Below are positions 31,309 through 38,684 of a stretch of DNA of 45,203 nucleotides, in pieces. The first letter of the stretch is position 1; the number at the start of each line of letters is the position of its first letter. The position numbers were made by a program, and so were the translations under genes. Below the pieces are notes generated by a model, which ran no database searches, was not told the origin of the DNA, and was given only the letters and a program-made list of their open reading frames with translations. Source of the stretch: Gaiellales bacterium (GTDB taxonomy: Bacteria > Actinomycetota > Thermoleophilia > Gaiellales > JAICJC01); contig DASUHM010000031.1 of NCBI GenBank assembly GCA_036273515.1, positions 1 to 45,203 of the forward strand, read 5' to 3'.

Positions 31309-31375
31309 CCGGGGTCAGACCCCGAACGGAAGTGCCAAGTGAGTGTCACGGCCGGCGTTCGGGGTCTGACCCCGG
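31309..31375. repeat. Paired inverted GGGGTCAGACCCC element, copy 2
   Basis: Same 19-base arms as copy 1: CCGGGGTCAGACCCCGAAC (31309-31327) and its reverse complement (31357-31375), here around a 29-base spacer of unrelated sequence. It begins immediately after the CHAP stop codon. Confidence 0.8.
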
Positions 31376-31561
31376 GGCGGAGCTCGAGGTTGTCGCTGGC
31401 GGGAGCGCCGACGAATGGCGGGCGCCCTCCTCATCGCTCGGTCTGAGCGAGAGCCATTCAGCGACTTCACGGTTGCTGGCTCGGCGCGCGACCAGATGTG
31501 CGATCCGAACCCCAGCCGCGGTGAGCTCGTCGAGTGCTGAGCTGCGTGTCGACCTCGGCAC
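31346..31561 (-). pseudogene. Remnant of a LuxR-type HTH gene
   Basis: This lies within the 317-base stretch 31309-31625, which holds no intact gene. The minus strand reads DELTAAGVRIAHLVARRASNREVAEWLSLRPS, which follows the LuxR C-terminal helix-turn-helix pattern (LTxxExRVAxLVAxGxSNREVAxxLxLSxxTV) up to the recognition helix and then loses it. The open frame runs into the repeat at 31346-31375. There is no upstream domain, so this looks like the broken 3' end of a regulator gene, truncated near the repeat insertion. The rest of the stretch (31562-31625) shows nothing I recognise. Confidence 0.4.
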
Positions 31562-31625
31562 CGCATGGATCGGCAGGACCTGACCGTGCGGGTATGCAAG
31601 AGTCCGGCTCGCGAGGTCTGGCCCC

Positions 31626-32396
31626 TTACGCCACGAAGGCCTCTACGACCTGGCGCCAGCGTCCCGGTTGATACAGGTGCAGGTCGTGGCCGGCGTCCGA
31701 GACGACCGCCGAGCTCGCGTTCTGCGCCTCGGCCACCATTCGCTCCACGAGCTCCGCAGGGACGCCGTCGTCGCCCGCGCGCACCACGAGGGTGGGGCAG
31801 GCAACACGCCGCCACTCGTCCCAGTAGTCGCGCTGCGACGTCTCGGCAAGCGAGGCGACCATCACGTCGACGTCGAAGGCCGGCCAGAGGCCGTCCTCGC
31901 GCTCCTCGAGGCCGTCCGTCCAGGCCCGGCCCCAGGGCGTGTCGCCGAAGAACCCCAGCGCCTCCTGGCGGCCTGCGAACGGCACCGGCCACGATCGCAG
32001 CCATGCCTCCACGGTGGCGGGCGCGTCGGGGTCGGCCGGCGGCGCCGCCTCGGCGACCACGAGCGCTCGGACGAGCTCGGGCCGGCGGGCCGCCAGCAGG
32101 AAGGCGGTGTGCCCGCCGAGCGACTGGCCGATCACGACTGCGGGGGCGAGCCCGAGCAGCTCGATCCAGTGAGCGAGGTCATCGACGCACGCCGCCCGGG
32201 AGACGTCGCCGGGACGGCGCTCGCTGCGGCCGTGGCCGCGGGCGTCCGGCGCGACCACCCGGTGCGTCCGGCCAAACCACGCCGCCGTACCGTCCCACTC
32301 GCCGGCGTGGCCGGCCAGCCCGTGGGCGAGCACGGCCGCCGGCCTCTCGCCGCCGTAGTCGAGGCAGGCGAGGCGGACGCCCGCACGTGAGGTCAT
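31626..32396 (-). CDS. Alpha/beta hydrolase
   Basis: A 256-residue alpha/beta-hydrolase fold protein. HGLAGHAGEWD is the oxyanion loop region, DARGHGRSERR follows, GQSLGGHTAF carries the nucleophile Ser, and AGDDGVPAELVERM and DAGHDLHLYQP give the acid and base. It resembles esterases/lactonases of the 3-oxoadipate enol-lactonase group; the substrate is unknown. The ATG at 32396 starts at the family N-terminus (MTSRAGVRLACLDYGG); a longer frame upstream to 32567 enters repeat-like sequence. It is a non-flagellar gene between the two flagellin genes. Confidence 0.82.
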   Translation of the reverse strand: MTSRAGVRLACLDYGGERPAAVLAHGLAGHAGEWDGTAAWFGRTHRVVAPDARGHGRSERRPGDVSRAACVDDLAHWIELLGLAPAVVIGQSLGGHTAFLLAARRPELVRALVVAEAAPPADPDAPATVEAWLRSWPVPFAGRQEALGFFGDTPWGRAWTDGLEEREDGLWPAFDVDVMVASLAETSQRDYWDEWRRVACPTLVVRAGDDGVPAELVERMVAEAQNASSAVVSDAGHDLHLYQPGRWRQVVEAFVA

Positions 32397-32507
32397 CCGC
32401 CACACGCGGCCAGCATATGCCAGGCCGACCTGGTCCGCGGGTCGGGCGAGACCGCGTCTCGCCGGAGCTCCGCCGACAATCGGCGGCGATCCGTAAGGAG
32501 GGGGCTC

Positions 32508-32532
32508 GTGGGGGAACCATGGGTTCCCCCAC
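32508..32532. repeat. Palindrome in the hydrolase-flagellin 2 gap
   Basis: GTGGGGGAAC-CATGG-GTTCCCCCAC, 10-bp perfect arms, upstream of the hydrolase gene and ten bases from the flagellin 2 terminator. It may be a second terminator or a protein-binding site. Confidence 0.5.
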
Positions 32533-32542
32533 GTTAAACGCC

Positions 32543-32568
32543 GGTGGGCCACCCGAGGGTGGCCCACC
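32543..32568 (-). terminator. Terminator of flagellin 2
   Basis: GGTGGGCCACCC-GA-GGGTGGCCCACC, 12-bp perfect arms, 26 bases after the flagellin 2 stop on the minus strand. On that strand it is followed by GGCGTTTAACG rather than a long T-run, but stem strength and position fit a terminator. Confidence 0.7.
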
Positions 32569-32594
32569 GTTCGTCATGCGAGTGAAGCGTGGTA

Positions 32595-33413
32595 CTAGCG
32601 GAGCAGCGAGAGCACCGACTGCGGGGCCTGGTTGGCCTGCGACAGGACGCTCATGCCGGCCTGCTGGAGCACCTGCAGCTTCGTGAAGTTGACCATCTCC
32701 GACGCCATGTCGACGTCCTTGATGCTCGACTCGGAAGCGGACAGGTTCTCCTGGTAGTTACCGAGGTTGTTCAGCGTGTGCTGCAGGCGGTTCTGGACGG
32801 CGCCGAACGTCGCGCGGTCAGTCGAGACGTTCTGGATGGCGGCGTCGATCGCCGACAGGTTGATCGTCGAGCCCGAGAAGCTGAAGATGGCGGAGTCGAC
32901 GGCGTAGCCGGCGCCCGAGCCGAACAGCTTGACGGCGTTGGTCGTGATCGTCTGGTTGTCGTTGGCACCCACCTGGAAGGTGATGGCCGCGGTACCGGTC
33001 AGCAGAGCGATGCCGTTGAACTGCGTGTCCGTGCCGATGCTGGAGATCTCGGCGCAGAGCTGCGCGACCTCGGCCGTGATGGCGGCCTGGTCGGCGGTCG
33101 ACAGCGTGCCGTTGTTGTACTCGACCGCGAGGTCGCGGACACGCTGCAGCATGGAGGTGACCTCACCCATCGCGCCGTCGGCGGTCTGCACGAGGTTCAC
33201 GGCGGACTGGGCGTTCTGCTGAGCCTGGGCCAGGCCGCTGACCTGCGCGGACAGCTTCTCGGAGATGGCGAGACCGGCGGCGTCGTCGGCGGCCTTGTTG
33301 ATGCGGTAGCCCGAGGAGAGCTTCTCCATCGAGCTGGCCAGCATGCTGCTGGTCTTGACGAGGTTCCGATGAGCGTCGAACGCCTCGATGTTGGTCTGGA
33401 CGGAGAGGGACAT
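32595..33413 (-). CDS. fliC: Flagellin 2
   Basis: A 272-residue flagellin, about 90% identical by eye to flagellin 1; most differences lie in the first D0 helix (NLVKTSSMLASSMEK versus NLLNTSNQLSESMQK) and the small central region. The ATG (MSLSVQTN) is set by alignment; the open frame continues upstream through the leader. It has a near-perfect sigma-28 promoter and a leader with CsrA-type hairpins, unlike flagellin 1. It is followed by a strong hairpin. Confidence 0.95.
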   Translation of the reverse strand: MSLSVQTNIEAFDAHRNLVKTSSMLASSMEKLSSGYRINKAADDAAGLAISEKLSAQVSGLAQAQQNAQSAVNLVQTADGAMGEVTSMLQRVRDLAVEYNNGTLSTADQAAITAEVAQLCAEISSIGTDTQFNGIALLTGTAAITFQVGANDNQTITTNAVKLFGSGAGYAVDSAIFSFSGSTINLSAIDAAIQNVSTDRATFGAVQNRLQHTLNNLGNYQENLSASESSIKDVDMASEMVNFTKLQVLQQAGMSVLSQANQAPQSVLSLLR

Positions 33414-33465
33414 ATCTTCCTCCTTGAAGATAGGTGTGTGTCCTTTGCGACCGCGTCCTTGCGGT
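33414..33465 (-). promoter_or_regulatory. CsrA-type hairpins in flagellin 2 leader
   Basis: Two perfect small hairpins on the transcript each display a GGA loop. ACCGC-AAGGAC-GCGGT (33465-33450) is the upstream one. ATCTTC-AAGGAG-GAAGAT (33431-33414) ends at the ATG, and its loop is the ribosome-binding site. A third, unpaired AAAGGAC lies between (about 33446-33440). CsrA dimers recognise A-N-GGA in 5-6 base loops, often one site upstream and one on the ribosome-binding site, exactly this layout. Confidence 0.7.
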
Positions 33466-33476
33466 GCGCGCACCGG

Positions 33477-33503
33477 TAATCGGCCGGCCCCCTCCGCTCT
33501 TTA
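33477..33503 (-). promoter_or_regulatory. Sigma-28 promoter of flagellin 2
   Basis: Minus strand TAAA (33503-33500), N15, GCCGATTA (33484-33477): one mismatch from TAAA-N15-GCCGATAA. Transcription would start near 33470, giving a leader of about 57 bases. Confidence 0.8.
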
Positions 33504-33521
33504 GCGATCTGTAAAGATCGC
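33504..33521 (-). terminator. Hairpin between the flhF unit and the flagellin 2 promoter
   Basis: GCGATCT-GTAA-AGATCGC, 7-bp perfect arms with a 4-base loop, placed directly against the sigma-28 -35. It may end the upstream flhA-flhF transcript or be a binding site; it has no clear T-run. Confidence 0.4.
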
Positions 33522-33543
33522 AAATGCGGACGTCCGAATGCGC

Positions 33544-33708
33544 TTACGCGCGGACGTCGATGAGGTGCGGCTCGTCGTCCTCGGGCTCGTCGACCGGGGC
33601 GGGCGGCTGCTGCTTCGGGCGGCGGGGGTCGCCGTCGCGGCGCGCGTCGCGCTCGCGGAGGGCCCACGCCGGCGGCATCTGCGGGATGCGGTCGATCGGG
33701 TCGGTCAC
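33544..33708 (-). CDS. 54-residue Pro/Asp-rich protein in flhF unit
   Basis: A short open frame: it begins (M)TDPIDRIPQMPPAWALRER, has a basic middle (DARRDGDPRRPKQQPP) and an acidic end (VDEPEDDEPHLIDVRA-stop). Its GTG start overlaps the stop of the 104-residue membrane protein gene by the pattern GTGA, which supports translation. It is probably disordered. I know no family; position at the end of the flhA-flhF unit suggests a flagellar accessory role. Confidence 0.55.
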   Translation of the reverse strand: MTDPIDRIPQMPPAWALRERDARRDGDPRRPKQQPPAPVDEPEDDEPHLIDVRA

Positions 33709-34019
33709 GCCTCGGTCCCCTGTGACCCACGCTGGGCGGCGCGGCTGCGGTTCTCCCTGGCCTGGCGCACCGCCGTCTTGGCCTCGCCCTCGAGCAGGTG
33801 CTGCCAGAGCACGATCGCGGCGATCCAGGCCAGCATCTGGGCGGCGACGCCGGCGATCACGCCGCGCAGCAGCGCGTCCGCGACGCCCATCCCGCCCATG
33901 TAGCTGTACCCGGCGACGACGACGAAGCCGAGCAGGCCGCCCCAGGCCTTGATCTGCTGGATGGAGCGGGAGGCCCGGGGGTGGTCGGACAGGCCGACGA
34001 GCGGCGGCTTGGGATCCAT
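33705..34019 (-). CDS. Small two-span membrane protein after flhF
   Basis: A 104-residue protein with a polar N-terminus (to about 24) and two hydrophobic segments (about 26-45 and 51-72), then a basic, helical C-terminus (EGEAKTAVRQARENRSRAAQRG). The start overlaps the flhF stop by one base and its stop overlaps the next gene, so it is translated with flhF. I do not recognise the family; a membrane partner of FlhF is a reasonable guess only. Confidence 0.7.
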   Translation of the reverse strand: MDPKPPLVGLSDHPRASRSIQQIKAWGGLLGFVVVAGYSYMGGMGVADALLRGVIAGVAAQMLAWIAAIVLWQHLLEGEAKTAVRQARENRSRAAQRGSQGTEA

Positions 34020-35224
34020 CAGGGCATCACCAGCGCGGCGAGCTCATTGGGATCGGCCGGGCGCAGCCCGTCCGTGGGGCGGCGGCCGTCGGCGAGGTAG
34101 GAGATCGGCCGCTTCAGGCTGAGCGAGATGCCGACGGGCACGGCGGCGGTCGGGGCCTCGTCGATGCGCGAGATCAGGATCCGGTTGGCCGGGCACAGCG
34201 GATCGATCGCCGCGTTCAGGTGCAGCAGCGAGCGCGCGTCGTAGCCGGCCGGGGCGATCAGGTGCGTCTCGTCGGGCCGGGCGGCCGCGAGCAGCTTGCC
34301 GAGCGTGGCCAGGCTCTCGCCGTCGCCGGCGGAGATCGGCGGCGTGTCGATCAGGACGACGCCGTCGTTGCCGGGGGCGCGCACGGCCGACTTGGCGGCC
34401 TCGGGCGTGTCGGCGGTGCGGCGCTCGACGTCGAGCCCCTCGGTCAGCGCCGTCAGCCGCTCGGCGCCCTCGCCGGGCTCGAGGCTGACCAGGCGCACCG
34501 TGAAGGGCGAGCGGTCGGCGAATGCGTGGGCGAGCTTGGCGATCGTGAGCGTCTTGCCGGCGCCGGCGGGCCCGACGACGGCGATCGTGCGGCTCTTCGA
34601 GTGCCAGCCGTGCTCCACCCGCACGGTGCGGCCGAGCATCTGGCGGACGAGGTCGGCCTCCCGCGCGTCGGGGTCGAACGGCGCCAGCAGCCGCACGGCG
34701 TCGGAGACGAGCGCCTCGACGACATCGGCGGGCATGCCGGCGTCGAGCAGCTGCGCCGACACCTGCTCCCAGTCTCCGGTCGCGACCTGGCGGGCCGCGA
34801 CCTCGACGGAGCCGGCGGCGGACACGAGGTCGATGCCCTCGAACCCGTCGCGGACGGCGGGCGTCGTCCCGTCTGCCTCGACCATGGCGTCGCCGAGGAC
34901 GTCGGCGAACGGGCTGGCCTGCTCGATGAACGAGCGCATGACCGGGCCGTCGGCGTCGACGCCCAGGTCGAGGTCGGAGTCCATCTCGAGCTCGGGCTCC
35001 TGGGCCGTGTCGTAGGCGTCGAACACGCTGCGCGCGGGGACGGACTGCATGGGCGCGCCCGCCTGGGCCTCGACCTCGATGCAGCGCTTGCCGAAGAAGC
35101 CGGCGAAGCCGCCGGTCACGCCCTCGCGCCGGCGCGTGATCACGGCGCCTGCGCCCAGGTCGGCGCGGATCTGGGGAAGCAGCTCCTCGAGGGACGCGCC
35201 CTGATAGGTGCGGGTCTCAGGCAT
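34019..35224 (-). CDS. flhF: Flagellar SRP-like GTPase FlhF
   Basis: A 401-residue FlhF. The B domain starts MPETRTYQGASLEELLPQIRADLGAGAVITRRREG; an acidic linker (60-120) follows, then the helical N domain, and an SRP54-type G domain from about 212 with P-loop GPAGAGKTLTIAKLAHAFADR. Downstream GTPase motifs are unusual: LIDTPPISAGD stands where DTAGR is expected, and LISRIDEAPTAAVPV where TKLDE occurs. FlhF helps place the flagellum at the pole. It follows flhA with a 22-base gap. Confidence 0.88.
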   Translation of the reverse strand: MPETRTYQGASLEELLPQIRADLGAGAVITRRREGVTGGFAGFFGKRCIEVEAQAGAPMQSVPARSVFDAYDTAQEPELEMDSDLDLGVDADGPVMRSFIEQASPFADVLGDAMVEADGTTPAVRDGFEGIDLVSAAGSVEVAARQVATGDWEQVSAQLLDAGMPADVVEALVSDAVRLLAPFDPDAREADLVRQMLGRTVRVEHGWHSKSRTIAVVGPAGAGKTLTIAKLAHAFADRSPFTVRLVSLEPGEGAERLTALTEGLDVERRTADTPEAAKSAVRAPGNDGVVLIDTPPISAGDGESLATLGKLLAAARPDETHLIAPAGYDARSLLHLNAAIDPLCPANRILISRIDEAPTAAVPVGISLSLKRPISYLADGRRPTDGLRPADPNELAALVMP

Positions 35225-35246
35225 GGTGTGCAGTACGGGCGGTGCC

Positions 35247-37301
35247 CTACCCCGCCACGACCCCGGTGGACTCGACACGGATCCCCGGAAGGATCTCATT
35301 GTAGGACACGACCGGCAATTGCGGCAATGCCTGCTCGATCAGGCGCCGCAGATGGCGGCGGATGCGGCCGGAGCACAGGAGCACCGGCCGCAGGCCCATG
35401 CCCGTCGCCTGTTCGACCTCGCCGCTCAGGAGGCGCACGACGGTCTGTGCGCGGGCGGGATCCATGGCCAGGTACTCGCCGTCGCGCGTCTGGGTGACCG
35501 ATTCGGCGATCTCCTGCTCCAGGTTCGGGTCGAGCGAGATTGCCTGCAGAGACTTGCTCGCGTCGAGGTAGTTCAGCGTGATGGAGCGCGCCAGCGCCTG
35601 GCGGGCGTACTCGGCCAGGATGGCGGGGTCGCGCGTCGAGGCGGCGCGGTCGCCGATCGACTCGAGGATCGTGCCCAGATCGCGGATCGAGACGTTCTCG
35701 CGCAGCAGGTGCTGGAGGACGCGCTGCACCTCGCCGACGCCGAGCTTCTCGGGCACGACCTCCTCGACGGCGGCGGCGTTCTGCTCCTTCAGCGCGTCGA
35801 TCAGCTTCTTCGTCTCCTGGCGGGTCAGCAGCTCGTCGACGTGGCGGCGGATCGTCTCGGTGAGATGGGTGACGATCATCGACTCTGCGTCCACGACGGT
35901 GTAGCCGAGCGCCTCGGCTTCGGCGCGGTGGTTCTCGTCGATCCACACGGCCGGCAGTCCGAAGGCCGGCTCGACGGTGGGGATGCCGGACACGCCGGGC
36001 GTCGCGTCGCCCGGGTCCATCGCCAGGCGATGGCCGGGGATGACGCGGCCGCGGGCCACCTCGGCGCCGCGCACCTTGACGGCGTACTCGTGGGAGTCGA
36101 GGCCGACGTCGTCGTGGATGCGCACCGGCGCGATGACCATGCCGAGCTCGGAGGCGATCTGGCGGCGGACGACGCCGACGCGGCCGAGCAGCGAGCCGCC
36201 GGACTTCGCGTCGACCATCGGCACCAGGCCGAAGCCGATCGTGAGCTCGAGCGGGTCGATCTGGAGGGCGCCGACGGCGGCGTCGCCGGGCGAGGCGGCC
36301 GGAGCGGGCAGGGCGTCCTGCGCGGCCTTCGTCGCCGCGGTCGTCTTCGCGTGCGCGACCATGGCCCGGCCGAGCAGGAAGAAGATCGTGCCGATGGTGA
36401 GGAAGGGGATGATCGGCATGCCCGGCACGAGGCCCATCGCGGCGATGATGCCGCCGGCGATCATCGGCGCCCGCGGCTGGCGCAGGATCTGGGCCGAGAT
36501 GTCGGAGCCGAGGTCGGCCTCGCTGCCCGAGCGGGTGACGATGATGCCCATCGCGGTCGAGATCAGGAGCGCCGGGATCTGGGCGGCCAGACCGTCGCCG
36601 ATCGTCAGGATGGGGAACTGGTGGGCGGCGTCCGAGAACGACATGCCGCGCTGGAGCAGGCCGACGCCGATGCCGCCGAGCAGGTTGATGGCCACGATCA
36701 GGATGCCGGCCATCGCGTCGCCCTTGACGAACTTTGAGGCGCCGTCCATCGCGCCATAGAAGTCCGCCTCGCGCGCGATCTGCTCGCGCCGCTCGCGGGC
36801 CTGCTGGTCGGTGATCTGGCCTGCGTTCAGGTCGGCGTCGATCGCCATCTGCTTGCCGGGCATGGCGTCCAGGGTGAAGCGGGCGGCGACCTCGGCCACG
36901 CGGCCGGCGCCGTTCGTGATCACGACGAACTGGATCACGACCAGGATCAGGAACACCACCATCCCCACGAGCACGTTCCCGCCGACGACGAACGAGCCGA
37001 AGGCGTGGATCACGTTGCCCGCGTCGCCGTGCAGCAGCACGAGCCGGGTGACGCTGATGTTGATCCCGAGCCGGAAGAGCGTCGTCAGCAGCAGCAGCGA
37101 CGGGAACGCGGCGAAGTCGAGCGCGCGCGGCACGTACATCGTCGTGATCAGGATCATCAGCGCGCCGGAGATGTTGACCGTGATGAAGATGTCGATCAGC
37201 GCGCTCGGCAGCGGCACGAGCATCATCGCGACCACGACGACGACGCCGACCGCGGCCAGCAGGTCGTTGTGACGCAGGAGGATCCGGAGGCCGCCGCCCA
37301 T
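35247..37301 (-). CDS. flhA: Flagellar export gate protein FlhA
   Basis: A 684-residue FlhA with eight predicted N-terminal membrane segments and a large cytoplasmic domain. It contains LIDIFITVNISGALMILITTMYVPRALDFAAFPSLLLLTTLFRLGINIS, the conserved FHIPEP-type loop region around ARFTLDAMPGKQMAIDADLNAGQI, and GATP-like downstream features. FlhA forms the nonameric ring that docks substrates and chaperones. Start by ATG; the C-terminus ends before flhF. A sigma-28-like site lies about 110 bases upstream. Confidence 0.96.
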   Translation of the reverse strand: MGGGLRILLRHNDLLAAVGVVVVVAMMLVPLPSALIDIFITVNISGALMILITTMYVPRALDFAAFPSLLLLTTLFRLGINISVTRLVLLHGDAGNVIHAFGSFVVGGNVLVGMVVFLILVVIQFVVITNGAGRVAEVAARFTLDAMPGKQMAIDADLNAGQITDQQARERREQIAREADFYGAMDGASKFVKGDAMAGILIVAINLLGGIGVGLLQRGMSFSDAAHQFPILTIGDGLAAQIPALLISTAMGIIVTRSGSEADLGSDISAQILRQPRAPMIAGGIIAAMGLVPGMPIIPFLTIGTIFFLLGRAMVAHAKTTAATKAAQDALPAPAASPGDAAVGALQIDPLELTIGFGLVPMVDAKSGGSLLGRVGVVRRQIASELGMVIAPVRIHDDVGLDSHEYAVKVRGAEVARGRVIPGHRLAMDPGDATPGVSGIPTVEPAFGLPAVWIDENHRAEAEALGYTVVDAESMIVTHLTETIRRHVDELLTRQETKKLIDALKEQNAAAVEEVVPEKLGVGEVQRVLQHLLRENVSIRDLGTILESIGDRAASTRDPAILAEYARQALARSITLNYLDASKSLQAISLDPNLEQEIAESVTQTRDGEYLAMDPARAQTVVRLLSGEVEQATGMGLRPVLLCSGRIRRHLRRLIEQALPQLPVVSYNEILPGIRVESTGVVAG

Positions 37302-37407
37302 GGCTCAGCGACCCATCTCGGTGGGGAGGGATCCGGTCGGTCCCGGCAGGCGGCCGCGGGGGGAGCGGCGGCGAAGCGAAGGGCATTCGATTCGCATTCG
37401 GGGACCC

Positions 37408-37435
37408 TCATCGGCGTTCCCGCGCGCCGACTTGA
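37408..37435 (-). promoter_or_regulatory. Possible sigma-28 promoter for flhA
   Basis: Minus strand TCAA (37435-37432), N16, GCCGATGA (37415-37408), one mismatch in each box and one base longer in the spacer than the others. It is in the 155-base gap between flhB and flhA, the place an internal operon promoter would be. Confidence 0.45.
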
Positions 37436-37456
37436 GCATCCGCGCGGCGGCCGCGA

Positions 37457-38521
37457 TCACGACGCCCTCCGGCGGTGGCGGGCGGTGCGGTAGACGAAGG
37501 CCAGCACCTCGGCCACGGCGGCGAAGAAGGAGTCCGGGATCATCTGCCCGATCTCCACCTCCTTATGGAGCGCGCGCGCGAGGGGCGGGTTCTGGAGCAC
37601 GGGCACGCCGGCGTCCTCGGCCGCCTTGCGGATGGCCGCGGCGACCAGGTCGACGCCCTTGGCGACCAGCTCCGGCGCCGGCCGGGAGCCGTCGTAGCGC
37701 AGGGCGACGGCGAAGTGGGTCGGGTTCGTGACGACGACGTCGGCGGTGGCAACGTCGGCGATCATGCGCTGGCGCGCGCGGGCGAACTGGCGGCGGCGGA
37801 TCGCGCCGCGCACCTCGGGGGCCAGATCGGACTGGCGCGACTCCTGCCGCACCTCCTCCTTCGTCATCTTGAGGGACTTCTCGTGCTGGTAGCGCTGCCA
37901 GGTGAAGTCGATGATCCCGATCAGGAGGAACGCCACGCAGACGTAGAGCGCGAGCATCATCACCATGCTCCCCAGCTGGCTCATGATCTCGCCCGGGGGC
38001 GCGCCGGCGAGCTGGCCCAGGTCCTGCAGCCGCGGCCAGATGGCGACGAAGGCGGCCACGGCGACGACGCAGGTCTTCACGATCGTCTTGCCGCCCTCGA
38101 ACAGGGCGCGCACGCCGAAGAGGCGCTTGAAGCCCGCGCGCGGGTCGAGCCGGTTCCACTGCGGGCCGAGCGCGGAGGTCGTGATGGCCGGGCGGTTCTG
38201 CACCACGTTGGCGATCAGGCCGGCGGCGGCCGCCGTGACGGCCACCGGCGCCACGATCGCGAGCATCGACTGGACGCCCCACGAGTAAAGGGCGCCGACC
38301 CCGGCCCGCCCGGCCAGGTGGGTGTCGCCCGACTGGCTGAGGCCGACGCGGACGATCTCGGAGAAGTGGTCGAGCATCGTCGGCGCGGTCACGACGATCG
38401 CCAGGATCCCACCGAGCAGCACCGCGGCCGAGGTCAGGTCGGTCGAGCGGGCGATCTGGCCCTTGTCGCGGGCCTCCTTACGCCGTTTCGGTGTGGGCTT
38501 CTCGGTGCGGTTGTCGGCCAC
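37457..38521 (-). CDS. flhB: Flagellar export switch protein FlhB
   Basis: A 354-residue FlhB. The N-terminus EKPTPKRRKEARDKGQIARSTDLTSA is typical; four membrane segments follow, and the autocleavage motif NPTH is at residues 266-269 (VVVTNPTHFAVALRYDG), followed by the switch domain. GTG start. Unlike its tightly packed neighbours it is preceded by a 162-base gap occupied by an inverted-repeat element. A second, tail-only FlhB-like protein is encoded at 23047-23328. Confidence 0.95.
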   Translation of the reverse strand: MADNRTEKPTPKRRKEARDKGQIARSTDLTSAAVLLGGILAIVVTAPTMLDHFSEIVRVGLSQSGDTHLAGRAGVGALYSWGVQSMLAIVAPVAVTAAAAGLIANVVQNRPAITTSALGPQWNRLDPRAGFKRLFGVRALFEGGKTIVKTCVVAVAAFVAIWPRLQDLGQLAGAPPGEIMSQLGSMVMMLALYVCVAFLLIGIIDFTWQRYQHEKSLKMTKEEVRQESRQSDLAPEVRGAIRRRQFARARQRMIADVATADVVVTNPTHFAVALRYDGSRPAPELVAKGVDLVAAAIRKAAEDAGVPVLQNPPLARALHKEVEIGQMIPDSFFAAVAEVLAFVYRTARHRRRAS

Positions 38522-38523
38522 CT

Positions 38524-38684
38524 AGTGGGCCCTCTCGTGATGTTGATCTGGAGATGGCGAGCGAAAACCGAGCGATGCAAGGACGCGGGACGATAACAGT
38601 GCTTTGCACGGCATCGTCCAAGGACACCGCAGCGCGACGGTTTGCAGCCGCCAGAACGGGTCAGACATCGCGAGAGGGCCCACT
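38524..38684. repeat. 161-bp element with 14-bp inverted ends between fliR and flhB
   Basis: AGTGGGCCCTCTCG (38524-38537) and its exact reverse complement (38671-38684) bound a 133-base interior and fill the whole gap: one end touches the fliR stop, the other is two bases from the flhB start. The interior has no open frame of note but holds a promoter-like pair on the minus strand. The structure resembles a non-autonomous insertion (MITE); no clear target duplication is seen. Confidence 0.55.
38593..38621 (-). promoter_or_regulatory. Promoter-like pair inside the fliR-flhB element
   Basis: Minus strand TTGGAC (38621-38616), 17-base spacer, TGTTAT (38598-38593). It could give flhB-flhA an internal housekeeping promoter supplied by the inserted element. 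Hexamer match is moderate. Confidence 0.35.
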
